A program made the position numbers and the translations under genes. Under the pieces are notes generated by a model. It was not told where the DNA came from, did not search any database, and saw only the letters and a list, made by a program, of their open reading frames with translations. From Bacteroidota bacterium (GTDB lineage: Bacteria; Bacteroidota; Bacteroidia; Chitinophagales; Chitinophagaceae): a DNA stretch of 28,872 nt. The stretch lies in contig JAEZLJ010000106.1 of assembly GCA_023415275.1 (NCBI GenBank), positions 1 through 28,872 on the forward strand, in the 5' to 3' direction. Position 1 is the first letter of the stretch; the number at the start of each line of letters is the position of its first letter. This document shows, piece after piece, positions 24,678 to 28,872 of this stretch.

Positions 24678-25211
24678 ATGCAAAAGGAAATAAACGGGCC
24701 TAAAAGGAATATACGCTGGTATATGCGCTATCTACATAACAAGATCGGGTTCTTTATTGTGGGACTGGTGATCATATATGGCCTTAGCGGCATCATCCAG
24801 ACCTACAGGGATACAGATCTCCTGAAGCATGAAGTGGCCCATGAGATGCAACTTTCCCCCAACCTTCCGGCATCGGAACTGGGTCCCAAACTCAAGATCA
24901 GGGATCTGAAGGTGGTAAAAACAGAAGGCGAAGTAATCTATTTTAAAGAGGGAAGTTATCATACAGCCACAGGCAAGGCCAATTATGTTACGAAAGAATG
25001 GTATAGCTGGATCACGCCCTTTACCAGCCTGCATAAAACTGCCAGCAAATCCCTGGCGCATTATTTCACTACTATCTTTGGAATTGCCATGCTGTTCATG
25101 TCCATCTCGGCATTCTGGATGTTCAAGCCAGGAACTAAGCTTTTCAGTTCGGGCGTTTACCTGACCATTGCAGGTATTATTGCAGCCATTATTCTTTTAC
25201 TGGTGAAGTAG
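24678..25211 (+). CDS. PepSY-associated transmembrane-like protein
   Basis: This 177-aa membrane protein starts with a basic segment and the pattern RYLHNKIGFFIVGLVIIYGLSGI, which closely follows the first helix of PepSY_TM proteins (R-x-x-H near the membrane, then a helix ending LSGI). A soluble loop of about 80 residues (47-125) is presumably outside the inner membrane. Two more helices lie at about 130-148 and 158-176. Full PepSY_TM reductase-like proteins are longer; this is a compact version with one short extracytoplasmic domain. Its function is unknown, and related proteins are often linked to iron uptake or periplasmic redox. The ATG at 24678 is chosen over an in-frame TTG at 24603. 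It stands alone with no operon partner. Confidence 0.7.
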   Translation: MQKEINGPKRNIRWYMRYLHNKIGFFIVGLVIIYGLSGIIQTYRDTDLLKHEVAHEMQLSPNLPASELGPKLKIRDLKVVKTEGEVIYFKEGSYHTATGKANYVTKEWYSWITPFTSLHKTASKSLAHYFTTIFGIAMLFMSISAFWMFKPGTKLFSSGVYLTIAGIIAAIILLLVK

Positions 25212-25382
25212 CGTAATTATTTTTAAGCTTTACAACAATGCTCCTTGATCGTCGGCATTGTGTAGATATCCATTCGGAAATCAATAATGATTGGTAGCCG
25301 GTGGGCGTTTGATTTGGCTATTACTGGTTAACTGCTAATATTGATTATGTAGGTATTCCAAACAGACTTTGGTTCTTAAACT

Positions 25383-25925
25383 TTATGCAGGCACTTGCTC
25401 ATCACTGTTAATTTCTGATAATTGATTCATCCATTCTTCCGGTTCCTGTACTACAAACTTTTCAATGGAATTATGAATGGTGGTAATCAACAATCCATTA
25501 TTGACCACGCCGAATGTATGATACCTTTTAACCTTGTCTACCTCTGACAGCCTGATGGAGAACTCGTGGTTTTGTATATTAAAATTGTGAGACTTGAAAA
25601 TCAATCGCTTGTTGGTCAGGTACAATTTGCCTCCAACTCCTTCCACACCCTGGAAATGATTGGCACCCGTTGTAAATACAATTATTTCACTGGCATCTAT
25701 GGTAATTGGGGTGCCTTTTAATAATACCCTGGAGTTAGTCCATACTCGCAATATCCATCCAAATAAAATACCTCCTATAGCGCCACCAATCAGGGATGAA
25801 ACAAAGACCATAATAATATTCTTTGTGGTAAGGTCATCATGCCTGAGGTAATCTTGCAGGATAAAAATGATGGCCAGTGTGATTCCGAAAATAATCCCGT
25901 ACCAGGTCTTCTTACGATTGTTCAT
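25383..25925 (-). CDS. Two-TM membrane protein with GRAM-like domain
   Basis: This 180-aa protein has two N-terminal membrane helices (about residues 8-24, IIFGITLAIIFILQ, and 37-60, IIMVFVSSLIGGAIGGILFG). A cytoplasmic GRAM/PH-like domain follows, with the typical pattern GKLYLTNKRLIFKSHNFN followed by FSIRLSEVDKVKRY. GRAM domains bind lipids or proteins at membranes, and in bacteria the exact role is usually unknown. The ATG at 25925 gives a natural basic N terminus (MNNRKK). The gene stands alone, with about 170 bp downstream to the PepSY-like gene, which converges on it, and about 300 bp upstream without any clear feature. Confidence 0.75.
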   Translation of the reverse strand: MNNRKKTWYGIIFGITLAIIFILQDYLRHDDLTTKNIIMVFVSSLIGGAIGGILFGWILRVWTNSRVLLKGTPITIDASEIIVFTTGANHFQGVEGVGGKLYLTNKRLIFKSHNFNIQNHEFSIRLSEVDKVKRYHTFGVVNNGLLITTIHNSIEKFVVQEPEEWMNQLSEINSDEQVPA

Positions 25926-26224
25926 TAGTTATAAATTAGGGTATGTACACGGATCGATTGGTGATGCTGTACAAAAGTTGATGCTAAAACTGAAACGCGA
26001 TCAATGGTCCTATTTCGGGGGCAAAATAATAATAAAAATATAATACAAATGATCCAGGACAGCTTTAAAATATTTGAATACGCAGCCACCATTTATCAGT
26101 ATGCAATCCTGGTCAAAAGGCAAAGTTGGATTGATCTAATCACTTTTTAGAACCGCCTTGGTAATTTAGATGGGCATCAATAGAACAATAATGTATTGAT
26201 ATGTCAATACTGATTTCAGGTTAA
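25926..26224. other. Intergenic region between the GRAM and DinB-like genes
   Basis: This is 299 bp of AT-rich DNA. It contains a 33-codon ORF (26049-26150, starting MIQDSFKIFEYAATIYQYA) without a visible ribosome binding site, which I do not accept as a gene. No terminator or RNA gene was recognised. The promoter of the GRAM gene should lie at its left end. Confidence 0.5.
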
Positions 26225-26728
26225 TCAATCTGCAAAGTTTTCTGGCATTTGAGCAGTCATATTATTTTCTACCACTAATTTTTTTAGAATAACAACCTGG
26301 CCCAGGTGGTAATTGGTATGCTCAATTACGCCCTGGATGTTGCGGTAATAGCTCCCATATTTTTCATCCGCAAAGATCTCCTCCAGCTTCGCCTCGGGCA
26401 GGTGCTCCACTGCGTCAGCAAAATTCCGCGCATCGGTCCATGACTTATCCAGTAATTGTTGCCAGTCCTCAGCCGAACGGATGGCAGGCAGGTCAAAACT
26501 ATACTTGTCTTTTGCCTCCAGCAGGCCGCCTTGCAATACTTTTAATACGGCGGCAACATAATAGTTGGTATGAAATACCAGTACCGCAATGGTATTTAAA
26601 GAGCCGATTTTTGTATTGGCTTGCGTCCAGGTTACATTTTCAAGGCTATCTTTCATATTCACCGAGGTCCAGTTGCCTCCAAAATAAAGTTCCCTGAAAT
26701 GTTTAGCCAGTTGTTGTGCCAGGTTCAT
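26225..26728 (-). CDS. DinB-like four-helix-bundle protein
   Basis: This 167-aa, all-helical protein carries the three spaced histidines of the DinB/YfiT fold: H53 in VFHTNYY, and H137 and H141 in IEHTNYHLGQ. In this superfamily they bind a divalent metal, and some members use thiol cofactors, but most Bacteroidota members have no known function. The motif IEHTNYHLGQVVILKK near the C terminus is a strong family marker. The length is typical. The start at 26728 (MNLAQQLAKHFRELY) agrees with the family. A promoter-like AATATTTG lies 23 bp upstream on the minus strand (complement of 26751-26758). It appears to be a single-gene transcript. Confidence 0.85.
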   Translation of the reverse strand: MNLAQQLAKHFRELYFGGNWTSVNMKDSLENVTWTQANTKIGSLNTIAVLVFHTNYYVAAVLKVLQGGLLEAKDKYSFDLPAIRSAEDWQQLLDKSWTDARNFADAVEHLPEAKLEEIFADEKYGSYYRNIQGVIEHTNYHLGQVVILKKLVVENNMTAQMPENFAD

Positions 26729-26750
26729 GATTGCTGGTTTAAGAAGTAAG

Positions 26751-26758
26751 CAAATATT
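26751..26758 (-). promoter_or_regulatory. Candidate -7 promoter element of the DinB-like gene
   Basis: The minus strand reads AATATTTG, seven of eight positions of TAnnTTTG, about 23 bp upstream of the start codon. No certain -33 element is visible. Confidence 0.3.
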
Positions 26759-26782
26759 TATAAGTGATCATTATTTATACAA

Positions 26783-27715
26783 TTAATGTTGTAAGCGCAA
26801 CCACTGGACAACCTGCTGCGGATCGGCAATGCTCCAGGAGTGGGGATGCCTGGTATGATTAGGTGGCCTGAAGCCCTTATTGGTGGTGGTTACCAAAACC
26901 GCTTTATCATTTCCAGCTTTTTGCAGTTCATTGATCATGGCTGCCTGGTCCATACAGTTAATATAGCTATAATCGTATCCTCTTTGCTGTAGCCACCATT
27001 GAATATCGGGTTCAGTAATGATCATCACCGGTGTTTTGAGCAATGCTTTAACTGCTCTTTGGGTAGTGTCTGAATAGGAGTACGGCGACTGGTTATAATA
27101 GTTTTCTATAGCGGTCTGCGGTGAGCCACCCATTTCTTTTTCTATCCTGTCTATCATGTATGAAACCTCGCTGTTTATCTTGCTTTTTTCTGATAGTCGC
27201 ACCACCCGCCTTGCGGCATTATAAAAACGTTCCCAATCCAGTGGTGGATCAACGGCAAAAACAGCTTTGGGAATAACGGGAAAATTCTTTTGGTTGGCCA
27301 GTTCAGCATATTTCACGGCGCAGGTACCGCCAATAGAAAATCCTCCTATATAAAAAGGTTTTCCTTTCAAATGGTATTGCGTTTCCACTAATTCTATCAT
27401 TTCCTTTAAGGACTGTTGGGAGGCGTTGTCGCTTCCAAAGTATAAAGGGCCGGTTTTTAAAATGGGCAGGATGGTGAGGATACCCTGCAGGGCGGCATAT
27501 CCAGGCAGATCAGTTTCCACCAATACATTCCTTGGCGCACTTCCAAAACCATCCAGTAAAAACAGGAAGGAATTGATGGGCGTATGCTGAGGCACCAGCG
27601 CAATGTACATATTGGCGGTGGTGTCCTTGTCATCCAGGTACACCGTTGCTAATTTTTGTCCGAAGGAAATGGTAACCAGGAGCAAATGCAGCAGGCAAAA
27701 AATGAGCTTGGGCAT
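26783..27715 (-). CDS. Exported alpha/beta hydrolase
   Basis: This 310-aa protein has a signal peptide (MPKLIFCLLHLLLVTISFGQ). The alpha/beta-hydrolase nucleophile elbow is GGFSIGG with S127. An oxyanion-loop-like FLLDGFGSAPRN lies at about 52-63, and a candidate catalytic histidine is in the C-terminal NHTRHPHSW segment. Acid candidates are the Asp in VDPPLDW or in TEPDIQWW. It probably hydrolyses an ester or similar bond in the periplasm; the substrate is unknown. The ATG at 27715 is preferred to an upstream TTG at 27730 because it starts the signal peptide. TATATTTA on the minus strand (complement of 27731-27738) may be its -7 element. Class confidence is good, substrate unassigned. Confidence 0.8.
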   Translation of the reverse strand: MPKLIFCLLHLLLVTISFGQKLATVYLDDKDTTANMYIALVPQHTPINSFLFLLDGFGSAPRNVLVETDLPGYAALQGILTILPILKTGPLYFGSDNASQQSLKEMIELVETQYHLKGKPFYIGGFSIGGTCAVKYAELANQKNFPVIPKAVFAVDPPLDWERFYNAARRVVRLSEKSKINSEVSYMIDRIEKEMGGSPQTAIENYYNQSPYSYSDTTQRAVKALLKTPVMIITEPDIQWWLQQRGYDYSYINCMDQAAMINELQKAGNDKAVLVTTTNKGFRPPNHTRHPHSWSIADPQQVVQWLRLQH

Positions 27716-27833
27716 AAAAGGTCTGTTCAATAAATATAACGGTTAATGATAGCTTATAAATGATCAAAAGGAAGATTTTTACCAACGGTCATTACAGGTA
27801 TTATTGGTGCGGTTGGAACCAGCATGGCCTGGC

Positions 27834-28628
27834 TCACCCTACCTTCAATATCTTTCCCGCTCCAGCATATTTTACACCTTTTATTAGGGTATTGCTTTTG
27901 GCAGTGCCCTGTTCCATGCCAATGGTAAGCACCAGGCTATAGTGATCACCCGGGGGCAGTTGAGGCATTGAAAGTTCAAGGTTGATCACCTCACTGCCGG
28001 CTTGCACAGCCATCCACTGAGTTTTTACCACTGCAGGATGCACATGCTCATATCCCTCCATGGGCCTGTATTTGGGTTCATTACAGTAAAGGTCAGGCAC
28101 AAGGCTTAAGCAGGCCACTATTCTAAAGAATGGATGTTGGGTAGGAGCAAAGAAGTTCACCTGTGGCAACAGGGCAGGAATGGTTAAGGAAGCCTTGAAT
28201 TCCTCTTTTGTTATGGCAGCTTCTATAGGATTGGTAATTACCGAATCAAAGGGATGCCACTCGTTGATATTGAATCCTTCCAATAGTCCTCTTGCACTGG
28301 AAAGGGCCACAGATCGTTTTCCATAGGCACTTACCCTGTCTAGTAACTGGATGGGCATCAACAAGGCATTGAGGTTGTTTAAGTTTTTAGGATCCAGGAT
28401 GCCCCTTAAGGCATAATAGCCATCCCTGATCCATTTGGAGGCAGTGGACCGGCCTCCAAACTCTTTATTCTCCCTTTTGGTATTGGCATAGGAGGGCTTG
28501 GTATCTATATCATGTTTGCTGGGACCATAACGGGTTTGTAAGATAATGTGTTTAGAGCCCTTGCGTTTGCTGGCGGACAAGTTCTGTAGCTTGCCTGTGA
28601 AGGAGATAGGACCGGTGAGCCTGGCCAT
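27834..28628 (-). CDS. Conserved hypothetical protein of unknown function
   Basis: This 264-aa protein has no signal peptide or membrane segment. The N terminus (MARLTGPISFTGKLQNLSA, then SKHIILQTRYGPSKHDID and EFGGRSTASKWIRDG) is basic and resembles the start of hypothetical proteins I associate with Chitinophagaceae-type genomes, but I cannot name a family. The middle contains LNALLMPIQLLD and GLLEGFNINEWHPFDSVI. The C-terminal half looks like a beta-rich domain (INLELSMPQLPPGDHYSLVLTIGM). It stands between the exported hydrolase and a probable insertion sequence. A function cannot be given from the sequence. Confidence 0.7.
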   Translation of the reverse strand: MARLTGPISFTGKLQNLSASKRKGSKHIILQTRYGPSKHDIDTKPSYANTKRENKEFGGRSTASKWIRDGYYALRGILDPKNLNNLNALLMPIQLLDRVSAYGKRSVALSSARGLLEGFNINEWHPFDSVITNPIEAAITKEEFKASLTIPALLPQVNFFAPTQHPFFRIVACLSLVPDLYCNEPKYRPMEGYEHVHPAVVKTQWMAVQAGSEVINLELSMPQLPPGDHYSLVLTIGMEQGTAKSNTLIKGVKYAGAGKILKVG

Positions 28629-28737
28629 AATAATAGTTTTTATAGGTTTTTGGATAAATGAACAAGGCTAAGATACTAAAAATATTAGTAATTAACAAGC
28701 CGATACAATAATAAGATATCTGTCTCGTTCCAGAAAA

Positions 28738-28760
28738 AGTTTACAGTCAAACTGTCAACT
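28738..28760. repeat. 10-bp imperfect palindrome just upstream of the edge ORF
   Basis: AGTTTACAGT (28738-28747), a CAA spacer and ACTGTCAACT (28751-28760) pair at nine of ten positions and end 3 bp before the ATG at 28764. It may belong to the left end of an insertion sequence or be an operator. Confidence 0.45.
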
Positions 28761-28763
28761 TTT

Positions 28764-28872
28764 ATGGAAAGGAAAATAAAGCAAAGGGGAAAAAGGCTCA
28801 TTTGGAGCTCTGCTTTTAAAATTCATGTAGTTAAAACGCTTTACGAGAAGAACTGGACCTACCTGGAGGCAG
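28764..28872 (+). CDS. Possible IS3-type transposase OrfA, N-terminal fragment (3' end outside window)
   Basis: An ATG at 28764 opens a frame that runs to the window edge (36 complete codons). The peptide MERKIKQRGKRLIWSSAF continues with KIHVVKTLYEKNWTYLEA. The pattern of a basic N terminus, then F-K-x-x-V-V-x-x-L-x-E, then an EA pair resembles the first helices of the HTH domain of IS3-family OrfA proteins. An imperfect palindrome directly upstream fits an insertion-sequence end. The fragment is short, so another small HTH protein is possible. Confidence 0.5.
   Translation, partial: MERKIKQRGKRLIWSSAFKIHVVKTLYEKNWTYLEA

Noticed and set aside
25235..25261. Inverted repeat ACAATGC/GCATTGT after the PepSY-like gene
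   Set aside because: Seven-bp stem with a 13-nt loop and no U-tract; too weak to call a terminator.
26049..26150. A 33-codon ORF in the gap between the GRAM and DinB-like genes
   Set aside because: No ribosome binding site or promoter is evident, and an ORF of this length is expected by chance in AT-rich DNA.

Overview
The window looks like chromosomal DNA from a Bacteroidota bacterium, most likely of the Chitinophagaceae type. I infer this from a complete SusC/SusD-type polysaccharide utilization locus (PUL), a GLPGLI-family protein next to an outer-membrane beta-barrel receptor, many Bacteroidota-type lipoproteins, moderate GC content and several TAnnTTTG-like -7 elements. No database search was possible, so family names rest on reading the proteins.

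Layout. (1) Positions 1-7234 hold alpha-glucan and envelope genes: the 3' end of a GH13 amylase-type enzyme (+), a minus-strand pair made of a large TonB-dependent-type receptor and a GLPGLI protein, then glycogen branching enzyme glgB (+) and a secreted TPR protein (+). (2) Positions 7251-11122 hold housekeeping and unknown genes: a bidirectional terminator, argS (-), a GtrA-like membrane protein (+) and a DUF4403-type exported protein (-) whose 3' end overlaps the GtrA-like gene. (3) Positions 11200-24116 hold the PUL. The minus-strand operon runs susC-like, susD-like, a 698-aa lipoprotein with two PKD-like domains and three carbohydrate-binding-like modules, a 297-aa PKD lipoprotein, a lipoprotein GH16 and a soluble GH16. 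The GH16 active sites (E-x-D-x-x-E) point to a beta-1,3- or mixed-linkage beta-glucan such as laminarin or a fungal wall glucan. Divergent from susC is a 978-aa membrane-spanning regulator (periplasmic propeller plus Y_Y_Y domain, one TM helix, coiled coil, LuxR-type HTH) with no kinase or receiver domain. (4) Positions 24112-24677 are gene-free, with an 8-bp tandem repeat and a MITE/REP-like palindromic element. (5) Positions 24678-28872 hold small accessory genes: a PepSY-TM-like protein, a GRAM-domain membrane protein, a DinB-fold protein, an exported alpha/beta hydrolase, an unrecognised 264-aa protein, and the first codons of a probable IS3-type OrfA at the right edge.

How it works together (inference). 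The surface lipoproteins and the lipidated GH16 would capture and cut beta-glucan at the cell surface, SusC/SusD would import oligosaccharides, and the second GH16 would act in the periplasm or medium. The regulator would sense a breakdown product and act directly on the repeat-rich 189-bp region it shares with susC. A strong internal hairpin with a U-tract separates the binding-protein genes from the two GH16 genes and may set their ratio. I see no defence system, CRISPR array, tRNA or rRNA. The most interesting material is the regulator with its operator-like repeats, the modular binding lipoproteins and the intra-operon terminator.
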